Shown piece by piece: positions 54,546 to 63,992 of a stretch of DNA of 64,000 nt. Both the position numbers and the translations under genes were made by a program. The stretch covers positions 1 to 64,000 of the forward strand of contig DASXZY010000061.1 in NCBI GenBank assembly GCA_036501625.1, read 5' to 3'. The notes under the pieces were generated by a model. That model had not been told where the DNA came from, did not search any database, and saw nothing but the letters and a program-made list of their open reading frames with translations. Numbering within the stretch: the stretch's first letter is position 1; each line of letters starts with the position of its first letter. This stretch comes from Palsa-1400 sp036501625 (lineage in GTDB: Bacteria; Verrucomicrobiota; Verrucomicrobiia; Limisphaerales; Palsa-1400).

Positions 54546-56275
54546 GTCCCTTTGTGGCACAATTCGCCCTGCCAGGCGGCTTCGAGATCGGGCGGGATGA
54601 TCAAGGCTGCCGTTCCCGGCTGCGGATAAGTCTCTGTCAAATCGAGGCTGAACACATGCCCTTCCCGCGCCAGCCCGGCCGTTTCCAGAAAACCCAGGCA
54701 TGGCTGGTTTTTCGAGGTCGGCCGATATTCCAGGCGCATTCGTCCGACGCCTTGGCCTTTGGCATGACGGGAGAGGACGTGAAGCATGGTTTCTTCCACC
54801 TTCCTTCCCATGACGCGGCAACTGAGAATGAAATCCACGACCTCTGACTCTGGCGAGGCCGGGCTTTCGCGGTGAAGGCCGGCCAGGCCCGCCAGGCCAT
54901 AGTCTCCAAATTTGTCGGATACGCGAAACCCAAAAAGCATGTTCTCCGTCCGCTGGCTCCAAGCCCACAATTCCTCCCTGGTCATGCGGCGGGTGGCCAA
55001 ATTCATTTGATTGGTCTTATTGAGCAACTGCGCAATTCTCTCGATGTTCGCCAGGCTCGCTGGCTCAACCGTCACCTGCATCTGGAGCGCGCGCAGCCAT
55101 TGCTCGACCGATTCCACTTGCGCGCCGCTCTCGCGCCGTTTGCGCTCGGAAACATACATCTCGGAGCGCTGCCGGTCCTCCTCCGTCACATGGGCCGCGT
55201 CGAAACAGCGCAGACGGCGGAGGGCCGCTCGATACTCCATCGGATTGGCCGGCCAATCGGGCGCCAGGACTTCCGCCAGGGCCGCGCGCACCCGGTCGCG
55301 CTCAACGGGATTGTCATCAATAAATACCACCGATTGCAGGCCCAGGTTCAACTCGGAGGCCAGGTCCGCGATGTTTTGGGCCTTGTCTTTCCAGTTGATT
55401 TTCCATCCGGCGAAATCATCCAACTGCAGAATCATTTCGGGATTCGACCGGATGGCCTCCAAGGCGGTGCTTTCTTCGTTTTTGCTGACAATCCCCAGCA
55501 GGATGCCGCGCCGTTTGAGCGTCTTGAGCGCCGCCTGAAAATCGGCAAAAGCCTCTCCTGCGGGATCGTGCCCGCCGATGCGGACGTTTTGCCACCCAAC
55601 ATCGCCCACGATGCCGCCCCAAAGGGTGTCGTCCAGGTCAAGAATAATCAATTTTTTGGCCTGCCCCAGCAACGCGCTCATGGCCGCGCGAATTTCCAGG
55701 GCCGCTTCCTTGAACAGGTCCACGCTGAAGGGAGTCTTGGACATGTACCAAAGGCGCGGACTGAATGACTTCTGCCCATGCACCGCCACCCAGCGCGAGG
55801 CATCCAGCACGACCACGCGCGGGTCTTGGCGCAATTGCCCGGCCAGCCGGATATTCATCCGCATCAAGGCCATCGAAATCCCTTGGCGCGCGTCCATGTC
55901 CAGCACGCCCAGCCGCCCTTCAAAGGGATCGACCGTCCAGGCTGGGACAAAAATATATTTTACTTGCCTGGGGATGGAGCGGACGGCCTGGCAAAATTCA
56001 TCGACTTGGGCCAGCAGGCTTTCCGGGTCCGCCTCCAGGCCTTCCAGCAATTGTCGGAAGCCCAGGCAGACGCTCTGCGGCGTGCTCCACACGACCGCGC
56101 CCGCCGTGTCCGCGCTCCACTCGGCGGCCCTCGGATTCATCAACGTCTGCATGACCTGGCCAAAGGGCGCGGCCGCGGCATCCAAGCCCGGCGCGCCGGG
56201 GTCTTTCGACAGCAAGGCCGCCAGATTGGACAGGTTGAAATCCGAGATCAACAGGAATGGCAAACGGGAGGTCAT
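54542..56275 (-). CDS. FkbH-type HAD phosphatase / glyceryl transferase
   Basis: This is a 577-residue three-part protein. An SGNH-like N-terminal domain occupies about residues 1-200. A HAD domain follows with the nucleophile motif LDLDDTLWGG (about 211-220), IVSKNEE and VVFIDDNPVE. The C-terminal GNAT-like domain (about 395-565) contains LLNKTNQMNLATRR, the hallmark of FkbH proteins. Characterised FkbH enzymes capture 1,3-bisphosphoglycerate, remove its phosphate and load the glyceryl unit onto an ACP. In the cluster it sits between a sulfotransferase and a hexapeptide acyltransferase, with 4-base overlaps on both sides, and an ACP gene lies 2.6 kb downstream. Confidence 0.92.
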   Translation of the reverse strand: MTSRLPFLLISDFNLSNLAALLSKDPGAPGLDAAAAPFGQVMQTLMNPRAAEWSADTAGAVVWSTPQSVCLGFRQLLEGLEADPESLLAQVDEFCQAVRSIPRQVKYIFVPAWTVDPFEGRLGVLDMDARQGISMALMRMNIRLAGQLRQDPRVVVLDASRWVAVHGQKSFSPRLWYMSKTPFSVDLFKEAALEIRAAMSALLGQAKKLIILDLDDTLWGGIVGDVGWQNVRIGGHDPAGEAFADFQAALKTLKRRGILLGIVSKNEESTALEAIRSNPEMILQLDDFAGWKINWKDKAQNIADLASELNLGLQSVVFIDDNPVERDRVRAALAEVLAPDWPANPMEYRAALRRLRCFDAAHVTEEDRQRSEMYVSERKRRESGAQVESVEQWLRALQMQVTVEPASLANIERIAQLLNKTNQMNLATRRMTREELWAWSQRTENMLFGFRVSDKFGDYGLAGLAGLHRESPASPESEVVDFILSCRVMGRKVEETMLHVLSRHAKGQGVGRMRLEYRPTSKNQPCLGFLETAGLAREGHVFSLDLTETYPQPGTAALIIPPDLEAAWQGELCHKGT

Positions 56276-57246
56276 GCGGGAGCCGGATTGGCACGGACGT
56301 ATTCGGCCATTTGCGCGTAAAGCTGGGGGTCGATGCGCACCGTTTTGCGCGCCTCAAATCCTGGCGGCACGTCGCCGCGGGGCGAGCATTCAATGGTGCG
56401 TGATTTTAGGTAAGCGGCCACTTCGTCGAGCACGGAACGCGGGTCGCGGCACAACGCTTCGTAGTTAACCCAGCGGAACCGCTCCTGGCCAATGATGCGC
56501 GAGTGCCGCTGAATGATGTCTTCGGTCGTGCGCAGGTAACGGATGACTTGCTGGCCGGGATTAAGCCGCTTGAGTTCTTCGACATCGGGCGTGTCGTAGA
56601 ACATCCATTGCGAATAATCGTTGTAGCGTTTCAAACGGCATTCCAGCAAGGAATGGGCGTTGTCCAGTTCATCACGCACCGTGACCAAAAACACGGCGTC
56701 TGGGAAAGCGTGCGCCAGCGGCAGAAGGCGCATGCTGTGGTATTGAGTCTTGAAAACGACAGGTTTGCGGGCGGCCGCGATCAGCCCGCGCACGCTTTGT
56801 TCCAATTGGCGCAGCTTTTCCGGCGGCATGTCTTTGACTTCCACATAGCAGGGCGTGCGCGGAAAAAAGAGGTACCAGTAGGCGTTGCACTCGCACGGGC
56901 CTTTCATGCCTTCGGTCTGGCCGGTGTCGGAACGAAAATTGTCCGAGGGCGGATGAAAGTCCGAGCCGCGCACGCACCGCTCCACCAATTGCGGGGCGCC
57001 ATACAAGGTGCAATGCAAATTGGAGATGTAGCCAAAATCGTAGCAATTGGTCAGCAACTGATAAAGCAGGGTGCTGCCGGATCGCGGGGCGCCGACAATG
57101 AAAATGGGCGCGTGGGTTGGCTCCGGCTTGCCGCGCGGCAGCATCATCGGAAAAACCATGCGCTCATTCAAAGCCCGGAAGGCCGGAAGCCGGGATAATT
57201 TGCCCGTCAGGGACCGAAGTTTGCGCGCTGTATTGCCGCTGCTCAT
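56272..57246 (-). CDS. PAPS-dependent sulfotransferase (first)
   Basis: This 324-residue sulfotransferase-fold protein has the 5'-phosphosulfate loop IVGAPRSGSTLLYQLL (about residues 48-63). A downstream RDELDNAHSLLECR segment corresponds to the 3'-phosphate-binding strand and helix. It probably transfers sulfo groups from PAPS to hydroxyls of the polymer or its lipid-linked unit in the cytoplasm. It overlaps FkbH (ATGA) and is itself overlapped by the second sulfotransferase gene (57243-57246). The two sulfotransferases differ clearly in sequence, so they likely act on different positions. Confidence 0.87.
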   Translation of the reverse strand: MSSGNTARKLRSLTGKLSRLPAFRALNERMVFPMMLPRGKPEPTHAPIFIVGAPRSGSTLLYQLLTNCYDFGYISNLHCTLYGAPQLVERCVRGSDFHPPSDNFRSDTGQTEGMKGPCECNAYWYLFFPRTPCYVEVKDMPPEKLRQLEQSVRGLIAAARKPVVFKTQYHSMRLLPLAHAFPDAVFLVTVRDELDNAHSLLECRLKRYNDYSQWMFYDTPDVEELKRLNPGQQVIRYLRTTEDIIQRHSRIIGQERFRWVNYEALCRDPRSVLDEVAAYLKSRTIECSPRGDVPPGFEARKTVRIDPQLYAQMAEYVRANPAPA

Positions 57247-58214
57247 GATTTCATCGCCGCTGTTTGCATGGGTTGTGTTTTCGCTTCGGTTTCGTAACCG
57301 TAGCGGACCAGGTAGGGACGCAACACTTCATTTAAAATGTCCTGTTGCTCCTCAGTTAAATCTTTCTGCCACTTTTTGTTTTCGCTGCCGATATGCCGAT
57401 TGCGCACCGAGGCCTCAAACTCGGGCGTCCATTCCAATTCAGCGAAATCGGCCATGCGCTTGATTTCCGTGACGGGGTCGGCGCAAAAATTCTCGTAGCG
57501 AACTTCGCAGATTTTGATCTGGGGGCAGTCGCGCTTAACCGCCTCGAACAAGTCCATGTTCGCCTTCCACTCGATGCCGGCCAAAGCCACAAATGAACAC
57601 TGCCAGTTCTCCCATTCGGCGCGATAGTGGCCGGGCAATTCCCCCGGCCAAAGCAGGTTTCCCTCCCAACCCCGCCAGAACCCCACGTTCATGCGGGAAT
57701 GGGCCACAGCCCGGCCGTCGCGAATGACATGGATGAATTTGGCGTCGGGAAACACGTTCGAAAGAAACCCGATTCTCGGCATCCCTGTTGTCTTGATAAG
57801 CACGCGGTCCCGCGCGGGCGTCAGCAATTGGCTGAAAACGCGCCGGATCGATTGGCGGGCCTTGAGGGTGGCATCGCCGGCCCCAAGATCGCGGCAAGGA
57901 CGGAAAAAGCCGCCGTAATAATGAGTCCAAAAGCCGTAATTCTCCAACGGAACAAAGCGCCATTTGAGCGGAATGTTCAAAACCGGGATGTCGATGCCCC
58001 GCATCAACCAGCGGTTTAGCCAGGGGCGATCCGGGTACCTCGCGGTCAGCAACGAAAGCCAGTTGGCGCGGCGATGCTCCGAAAGAACGGTGTGAATGAT
58101 GGTCGTGCCGCTGCGTCCCAATCCGCTGAGAAAAATCGGTTTGACTACAACCGCTCCCGCCTTCTCCCTTGACTGGGAAGCCGAGCTTGCCTTGGTATTG
58201 ATTCCTAGGGACAT
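57243..58214 (-). CDS. PAPS-dependent sulfotransferase (second)
   Basis: This 323-residue sulfotransferase has 5'-phosphosulfate loop FLSGLGRSGTTIIHTVL (about residues 28-44) and the 3'-phosphate region FIHVIRDGRAVAHSRM (about 160-175). A C-terminal segment, VRNRHIGSENKKWQKDLTEEQ, is typical of bacterial and animal sulfotransferase-family ends. It follows the flippase gene by 10 bases and overlaps the first sulfotransferase gene by 4. PAPS would come from CysD/CysNC encoded 10 kb downstream in the same run. Confidence 0.88.
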   Translation of the reverse strand: MSLGINTKASSASQSREKAGAVVVKPIFLSGLGRSGTTIIHTVLSEHRRANWLSLLTARYPDRPWLNRWLMRGIDIPVLNIPLKWRFVPLENYGFWTHYYGGFFRPCRDLGAGDATLKARQSIRRVFSQLLTPARDRVLIKTTGMPRIGFLSNVFPDAKFIHVIRDGRAVAHSRMNVGFWRGWEGNLLWPGELPGHYRAEWENWQCSFVALAGIEWKANMDLFEAVKRDCPQIKICEVRYENFCADPVTEIKRMADFAELEWTPEFEASVRNRHIGSENKKWQKDLTEEQQDILNEVLRPYLVRYGYETEAKTQPMQTAAMKS

Positions 58215-58224
58215 GGCGCTAAAA

Positions 58225-59832
58225 TCACAGTGGCGTTCGCGAAAATTGCAGGAATTCCGTCAAGCGGGCGACCCAGCGGCCGACAATGGGCGCGCGCTTG
58301 TTAAACATGGCCGGATCCACCAACCCAAATCCCAGGAGCGAAATCCCCAAGCCCACCCCGCCGGTCAGCGACGGCAAACCCATGGCCAGCGTCCTGCGCA
58401 ACAGGCCGGTCACCGGCACAGCCGCCGTCACCCGCTGGCCGACTAAAATAAAACCTGCCATGACCGCCGAGGCGACGCAGATTTTGCTGGCAGGAACCAA
58501 TACCGACTTGAATCCGATGCTTCCCATCTTACGATGCAACAAGTACCACAGGATAAATGGGCTGATGGAATACGCAAGAGAGCGGCCCACCGGTATCCCG
58601 TACACTCCCAACGCGTGGGACAGGCAAAGGCTGGCGGTCACGTAGGTCGCGGCCGAAATCACCGATCCCATCAATGGCGTGCGAGTGTTGTGCTGGGCAA
58701 AAAAGGGAAGCTCCATCATGCCCCAGATGCGGCCCATCAGCATGTAGGGGATCATCAGCAACATGATCGTGGAAACCAGGGTGGTGTCCGCGGCGGAGAA
58801 TTTTTGCCGTTGATAAAGGAATGCAATCAGAGGCTGATGCATCAGCCCCAGCCAGACCGAGAGCGGGATGGTCACAAGGAGCAACAAGTAAAGAACGTGC
58901 TGCAAATTCTTTTTGACGCCGTCCATGTCATTTTTGGCGAAACTGGCGGTGACGGTCGGCATGGCGGCAATGACGATGCTGGCCGGAAGCAGGCCCGCGA
59001 AGGAATCAATGATGCGCGTGCCCAATCTAAGCGCGGTCACGTTTCCAGCGCCGAGAGCGGAGCAGAGCGTGTTATTCAGCCCCTCCACGCACACGGAACA
59101 CATCTGCCCCGCCAGCGGGTAAAGCATAAGTTTGCCCGCGTAAATGACGTCGGGATTGGTAAGGCTGAAAGCCGGGCGGTAACGGTAGCCTTTCTTTCGC
59201 AAAATAGAATAATAGATCGCGATCTGGCAGATGACGGACACGAATGTGCCGAAAATCAGGGCCTTGACGCCGAATTTCCGGCCAAGCAAAAGCAAAAAGC
59301 CAATTTTGAAGCAGTTCTCGAAAAACTTCATCGCGCCCGACCACCCGAAAATTCCGAAGCATTGCATGGCCGCCCGCATAACCGTTATGGGAAAGTACAA
59401 TGGAAGAATGCAGAACAGGCAGATGCTCAACAGATTGGCCAGATGCAATTCCTGGGCCGTCGTGCCGAGTGCCTGGGCGTGAATGATGAGCGGTGAAATA
59501 GCCACCCCCACCCCGCAAATCGCCACCGCCACAACCAGGCCCGCGGTCATAATCAGGCTCAGGTAGCGCCAGGCTTCCTCTTCGCCGTGCTTTTCCTTCC
59601 TGGCGATGAAGAGCGCCTGCACCACGCGGGTGGACTGCAGCGACATGATGGTGATGAGAACCGTCGGAATCGTAAACGAGATGTAATACGCGTCCGTCTG
59701 CCAGCCCAGGCCGAAGAAGGCGCTGACAATCGCATCGAGCACCACGCCGGTGCCCATCCCCATTACCGCCGTGCTCACGCTGGTGAAAGCATGGCGCCCG
59801 ATCTTGGAATTCCCTTTGAAACTTTGGCTCAT
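58225..59832 (-). CDS. MurJ/MviN-like lipid-linked oligosaccharide flippase
   Basis: This 535-residue integral membrane protein has about 13-14 hydrophobic segments and the MATE/MOP-superfamily pattern of MurJ/MviN and Wzx (GLGWQTDAYYISFTIPTVL, then repeated six-helix halves). In this setting it most likely flips the undecaprenyl-linked repeat unit across the inner membrane; a role as MurJ for lipid II cannot be excluded. The start at 59832 follows the deacetylase stop by 8 bases; a frame from 59964 would lie inside that gene. Confidence 0.85.
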   Translation of the reverse strand: MSQSFKGNSKIGRHAFTSVSTAVMGMGTGVVLDAIVSAFFGLGWQTDAYYISFTIPTVLITIMSLQSTRVVQALFIARKEKHGEEEAWRYLSLIMTAGLVVAVAICGVGVAISPLIIHAQALGTTAQELHLANLLSICLFCILPLYFPITVMRAAMQCFGIFGWSGAMKFFENCFKIGFLLLLGRKFGVKALIFGTFVSVICQIAIYYSILRKKGYRYRPAFSLTNPDVIYAGKLMLYPLAGQMCSVCVEGLNNTLCSALGAGNVTALRLGTRIIDSFAGLLPASIVIAAMPTVTASFAKNDMDGVKKNLQHVLYLLLLVTIPLSVWLGLMHQPLIAFLYQRQKFSAADTTLVSTIMLLMIPYMLMGRIWGMMELPFFAQHNTRTPLMGSVISAATYVTASLCLSHALGVYGIPVGRSLAYSISPFILWYLLHRKMGSIGFKSVLVPASKICVASAVMAGFILVGQRVTAAVPVTGLLRRTLAMGLPSLTGGVGLGISLLGFGLVDPAMFNKRAPIVGRWVARLTEFLQFSRTPL

Positions 59833-59840
59833 TAAATTTT

Positions 59841-60797
59841 TTAAAACTTCGGCGACTCCGAGGCCCTGAGAGACGGCACGGCATTCTCCGCTGCGCTGGG
59901 AGCATGGGGCAGGCTTGCGATAGGCAGAACCTTGCCCGTCGCGCGCCGGGATAACATGGCCCACAAGCCCGAAGTCTTGACCAGCAGTTCGCTGATGGAG
60001 CCATCGTCTTGCAATGGGATGCGCTTTAACTCAAAGAGTTCCGTTGAGCCGGTATTGAACCCAGGCTCCAAGGTCAGGGCGCAACGATAACCAGCCTGGC
60101 GCGCGCATTGCATATCACGCGGCGAATAATCGCCATTGGGATAGGCCAGAGCGTTGATTTGAAGCTGGAAATCCTTTTCCAACACGGTTTTGCAATCGCT
60201 GATTTCCCGCTCGGCCGCGGCATCCTCGCAGTTGGGCAAAATGGGATGATGGACGGTGTGCGCCTGGAAATCCACCCGCGGTTTGAGCTGCTCGATTTCG
60301 TCCCGCGATAGCGCCTGGCGGTCAGCGTATTCCTGGTCGGTTCGATAGCCTTTGTAAAGAAGAAATCTCAGGCGTTCCGAATCGGTCATTTTCTTGCAAG
60401 CCTCGGCTTCCTGGGAGCCTTGAGTGTGGCGCCACCAAAAATGGCGGTGAGTTCCCACGATGCCGCTGCAGAGGAAAATGGTCACAGGAATCTTTAATTC
60501 GTCCAGCACCGGCGCGAGTTCAAAATTGCTTTGGTGCCCGTCATCCAGCGTGATAATCAGCGGCCGGGACGGCAATCGGTCGAACGTCCCTTCCGTCCGA
60601 GCCTTCAAATAATCGGCCAGGGCAATGATATGATAGCGCCTTTGCAAGGCGGCAAAGTGCGCCCTGGCCAGAGCGGCCGGCGGCGCGTGGTAAACCACAA
60701 TCGTGACTTTGTTCTTCTGCGTGATTTGGCGCAAAAGAAACGGCAGCCCCGAATAGCGCAAAAGCGCGAAGGCCAGATTTCGCATGTGCCCGCGCAT
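59841..60797 (-). CDS. Polysaccharide deacetylase (NodB domain)
   Basis: This 318-residue NodB-type carbohydrate esterase has motif 1 ITLDDGHQSN with the catalytic Asp pair, motif 2 AHTVHHPIL with His-x-x-x-His metal ligands, and motif 3 near AYPNGDYS. It probably removes N- or O-acetyl groups from amino sugars of the polymer. The N-terminus is hydrophobic but short (FALLRYSGLPFLL) and not a clear signal peptide. The ATG at 60797 shares its A with the glycosyltransferase stop (TGATG), giving tight coupling. Confidence 0.9.
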   Translation of the reverse strand: MRGHMRNLAFALLRYSGLPFLLRQITQKNKVTIVVYHAPPAALARAHFAALQRRYHIIALADYLKARTEGTFDRLPSRPLIITLDDGHQSNFELAPVLDELKIPVTIFLCSGIVGTHRHFWWRHTQGSQEAEACKKMTDSERLRFLLYKGYRTDQEYADRQALSRDEIEQLKPRVDFQAHTVHHPILPNCEDAAAEREISDCKTVLEKDFQLQINALAYPNGDYSPRDMQCARQAGYRCALTLEPGFNTGSTELFELKRIPLQDDGSISELLVKTSGLWAMLSRRATGKVLPIASLPHAPSAAENAVPSLRASESPKF

Positions 60798-61840
60798 CAG
60801 TGATGGTGATGATGTCCGCAGCCGCACTTGGGCCGGCGTTTGTCGATGGCTTTATGGTACACGCGCACGATGGCTTCGGCCGTAAGGCGCTGGCTGTAGC
60901 GTTGCATGGCCGCGCGACCGTCGAATACAAATCCATCGGGCGGAAACAGAACGCGCTTAAGGCCGGCGGCCAGCGAGACCGGGGTTTGCTCCATCACTTC
61001 GACACCGGCAATGCCGCGCACGATGTCCCGCACGTCGCCGACATCCGTGCTTACGACCGGAAGATTGCACGCCAGCGCTTCTTTGACAGCGGTCGGCGAC
61101 CCTTCCGAGTCGGAACAGAGAATCATCGAGTCAGCCGCGCCATAGTGCCAGGGCATCTCGCGGAAATGAACTTTTGAAACGGTGATCAATTCGACTTCCG
61201 GCTTTTCAGCCGCCAATTGCCGGACAGCCTCGCTCGCGATATCGAAACGCTTGACGCCTCGGGCGGTATTGAAAGGGAACAGCACGTATTTTCGTTTCGG
61301 GTCCAATCCCAATTTCTGGCGCGCTTCGAGGCGCGGCTTGGGTGCGAAAAGTTCGAGGTCCACCCCGCATGGAATAATATCTCCAGGGATGCGTTGCGCG
61401 ATCTTCTCACTGACCACGATGGTGGCATCGGCCATTTTGCCAACGCATCGGCTGATGAAGGGCTGGACGCGCCCCACCAAGGCGTCGCTGCCGTGCATGG
61501 TGACGACCATAGGCACGCCATGCCGGGCCAGCGTCGAAATGCCGGTCAAGCCGTAATGAGCATGCAGGACGTCGTAATGTTCGCGGCCAGTGCGCCGAAA
61601 AACTTCGCCAGCCGCTTTCAGGTACTCGAACTTGGAGCGGTAACTGGGAAAATCCAGAACGTCCACCGTGTGGCCCATGGCCTGCAATTGTTCAACTTGA
61701 TGCATGACGAAAGCCCCGGAGCCTTCGTTGCCAGGCCGGGGATACATCGCGGTGACGACAAGAATCTTCAGCGCGCCGTTATTCGAAGCGGCGGGCGCAG
61801 ACGCGCGTTTCAAGTCCTGGGTTGGCATTAACTCTGGCAT
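60797..61840 (-). CDS. GT4-family glycosyltransferase with natural Cys/His-rich tail
   Basis: This 347-residue GT-B glycosyltransferase of family 4 has an N-terminal LVVTAMYPRPGNEGSGAFV domain and a central VVTMHGSDAL. The C-terminal nucleotide-sugar site reads CSDSEGSPTAVKEALACNLPVVSTDVGD (E-x7-E pattern). It is the only glycosyltransferase in the window. The last ten residues are KCGCGHHHHH, encoded by CATCATCACCATCAC before the stop; a run of five His with two Cys is unusual and could bind metal. The start at 61840 precedes a flexible stretch of about 24 residues; ATG 61828 is also possible. Confidence 0.9.
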   Translation of the reverse strand: MPELMPTQDLKRASAPAASNNGALKILVVTAMYPRPGNEGSGAFVMHQVEQLQAMGHTVDVLDFPSYRSKFEYLKAAGEVFRRTGREHYDVLHAHYGLTGISTLARHGVPMVVTMHGSDALVGRVQPFISRCVGKMADATIVVSEKIAQRIPGDIIPCGVDLELFAPKPRLEARQKLGLDPKRKYVLFPFNTARGVKRFDIASEAVRQLAAEKPEVELITVSKVHFREMPWHYGAADSMILCSDSEGSPTAVKEALACNLPVVSTDVGDVRDIVRGIAGVEVMEQTPVSLAAGLKRVLFPPDGFVFDGRAAMQRYSQRLTAEAIVRVYHKAIDKRRPKCGCGHHHHH

Positions 61841-61862
61841 ATCAAAACTCGGAAATTGCAAT

Positions 61863-63254
61863 TCAGGGCTTTCGCGGGTCTTTCCTGAAAGCGAAGTGGT
61901 CCGTGCGAAACGGCACGGCTGGAAGGCCTTCGCGGTTCTCCAGGTTGGCGACTGGGCAGTCCGCCCAGGCATAGCGGACAGCCACGGGATGGGGCACCGC
62001 CGGGCTGCTGACCACGACCTTATCCCCTTGAATTTGCGCGTTCGCGTACACAAATTTTCGATTGGAACCGCTCACGGCAAAGCCGGCAAGTTTTTCTCCG
62101 CCGGCCGCCAGACCACTGCCCGTGCCGTCAAAGGAGAGGATCATCTTGCTGCCATCCGTTTCCATGCTGTGAAAGAGCGGCCCGGAGAAAGTGATTTTTT
62201 CACCATAAGCCAAGGCTCTGGCTTCCAAGGCGAGGCGCTGGCCTACGGGCCTCTTTTTTGTGGGATGGATGGTGGCTGGGTCGCCGACGTCGGTCGTGAC
62301 GACCAGGCCCACGGCGGGGAGTTCTTTGGCGACCAAGCTTTGTGCCTCGCGCAGTTCAGCTTCAGGACTTTCGGCTGGCTGTTCCTTGATAGGCTTAAAC
62401 GGAGCAATCTGCACGATCAGGAATGGGAAATTGCCCAAGCCCCAGTCCTGGCGCCACGAATTGATCATATCAGAGAGCCGGAGGTGATACGGCAGCGCGC
62501 GGCCAAGCCCGACGTTGGCTTCGCCTTGGTACCAAGCGGCGCCTTTGATGCCAAATGGAATCAGCGGGGCGATCATGCCGTTGAATAGCTCCGAGGGATG
62601 CCACGGGCGAGGAGCCGACTCTGTCGACGCAATGGTTTTCGGATCCATCCACGACTCGATGGGCGAACCGCCCCACGAGGACTGAATAAGGCCGACGGGC
62701 ACGCCGCGCGCCTTCTGCAAATCACGCCCGAAATAATAACCGACTGCTGAAAAATTGCCGGCCTCCCGCGGCGTGCAATGTTTCCAAGCCAGCTTAATGT
62801 CGTCCATGGGATGTTCCGCCTTCAACCTAGGCACGACCAGCAGGCGGATCATAGCGTTCGTCGCCGCATCGATGTCGGGTTGCGCGTCCGCTGCCCGCTG
62901 CAAGTCAAAGCCCATGTTGGACTGGCCGCTGCACAGCCAGACTTCGCCCACCAAAACATCCTCGACGACCACCGAGTTCTTGCCGGAGACCGTCAGCGTG
63001 TCGGGTCCGCCCGGGGCCAAATTGTCCAATGCGACCATCCATTTTCCGTTCCTAGCCACGGTGGCCCATTCGTGTCCGCGAAAAGTGATTTTCACCTGCT
63101 CGCCATCGTCAGCCCAGCCCCACACGCGGGCCGCGGAGCCTTGCTGCAAGACCATGCCGTTGGAAAAAAGCGCGGGCAGGCGAACGCCGGCGCGAATGGT
63201 CGCGGGACAAACCGCCGCAAGAGCCAAGACCAGGAATTTCGCGGGCCAATTCAT
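61863..63254 (-). CDS. Sialate O-acetylesterase-like SGNH hydrolase
   Basis: This 463-residue secreted esterase has a signal peptide (LVLALAAVCPATIRAG). An N-terminal beta-sandwich (about residues 25-100) is followed by the SGNH nucleophile motif LCSGQSNM, IQSSWGGSPIESW and WYQGEANVG. The catalytic Asp-x-x-His appears in GDPATIHPTKK. The family removes acetyl groups from sialic acids and also from plant or bacterial polysaccharides, so the substrate here may be an acetylated sugar of the polymer itself. The ATG at 63254 is 3 bases after the methyltransferase stop. Confidence 0.9.
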   Translation of the reverse strand: MNWPAKFLVLALAAVCPATIRAGVRLPALFSNGMVLQQGSAARVWGWADDGEQVKITFRGHEWATVARNGKWMVALDNLAPGGPDTLTVSGKNSVVVEDVLVGEVWLCSGQSNMGFDLQRAADAQPDIDAATNAMIRLLVVPRLKAEHPMDDIKLAWKHCTPREAGNFSAVGYYFGRDLQKARGVPVGLIQSSWGGSPIESWMDPKTIASTESAPRPWHPSELFNGMIAPLIPFGIKGAAWYQGEANVGLGRALPYHLRLSDMINSWRQDWGLGNFPFLIVQIAPFKPIKEQPAESPEAELREAQSLVAKELPAVGLVVTTDVGDPATIHPTKKRPVGQRLALEARALAYGEKITFSGPLFHSMETDGSKMILSFDGTGSGLAAGGEKLAGFAVSGSNRKFVYANAQIQGDKVVVSSPAVPHPVAVRYAWADCPVANLENREGLPAVPFRTDHFAFRKDPRKP

Positions 63255-63257
63255 CAA

Positions 63258-63992
63258 CTATTTCCAACCTGCCATTCGAATTTCCAAAAGGGGCCGCAAG
63301 GGCGGCTTGCGGGTCAGTGCGAATCGAAGGCCGAAAGGCAGCGAATCCAAAACACCCTCCATCGTTTTGAGCGAAAACTGCGGCACGGAAAAATAATGCC
63401 CTCTGGCTCCCACATAGGAACAGGTCTTGCGAAATCCAATCTGCCGGAAAATGGCCGCCAATTCGATGGTCGTATATTCTTTCATGTGAAACCCAGTGGC
63501 GACCTTGTCAAAGAAACGTGAAATGTCGTGCGGGCCGCTCAGGCGGTTGGGAACAACGCACAAATAAACCCCGCCCGGCGCCAAGGCCCGGTAGATGCCG
63601 CTCAACTGTTCAATCGCGTCTTCTGGATGAACATGTTCCATGACTTGGTGGCTGTAGGCCACATTGATGCTTCCAGGTTCAACAGGGATTTCGATGCCGT
63701 CGAATATCCTGATTTCCATGTTGGGAGGCAGGTCATTGCGGCTGGCCATTTCTTGAGACACGTCCAGCGAGATCACGCGCTTGACTTTGGCGGATGCTTG
63801 CATGGACAGGATGCATGAACCGGCTCCCACCTCCAAAAAAACCACATCCTTATGCAGAAGGCCGCCCAAGAGGCCCATTTGGGCTTGGACGCCCCGGTAA
63901 TGGCGGGCTTCCTCGCCGGTCATTTCTTTGCGTTTGAGCAGCGGATGGTCTTTGACTCGCTTGTAAAGTTCATCGTAGAGCCTGCCGTACAT
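63258..63992 (-). CDS. Class I SAM-dependent methyltransferase (N-terminus may lie beyond the window)
   Basis: This protein has at least 244 residues and a Rossmann-like SAM-binding core: motif I FLEVGAGSCILS, the acidic motif II VISLDVSQEM, SYSHQVMEHV-like NVAYSHQVMEHVHPEDA, and ALAPGGVYLCVVPN. It resembles methyltransferases that modify sugars in O-antigen and capsule loci. ATG 63992 gives a complete-looking protein, but the frame stays open to the window edge 8 bases away, so an upstream start is possible. It is the most upstream visible gene of the polysaccharide run. Confidence 0.85.
   Translation of the reverse strand: MYGRLYDELYKRVKDHPLLKRKEMTGEEARHYRGVQAQMGLLGGLLHKDVVFLEVGAGSCILSMQASAKVKRVISLDVSQEMASRNDLPPNMEIRIFDGIEIPVEPGSINVAYSHQVMEHVHPEDAIEQLSGIYRALAPGGVYLCVVPNRLSGPHDISRFFDKVATGFHMKEYTTIELAAIFRQIGFRKTCSYVGARGHYFSVPQFSLKTMEGVLDSLPFGLRFALTRKPPLRPLLEIRMAGWK

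Noticed and set aside
54546..54968. N-terminal extension of the hexapeptide acyltransferase
   Set aside because: The extra 141 codons run through FkbH in another frame and are Arg/Pro-rich; the GTG at 54545 overlapping the FkbH stop gives a normal-length enzyme.
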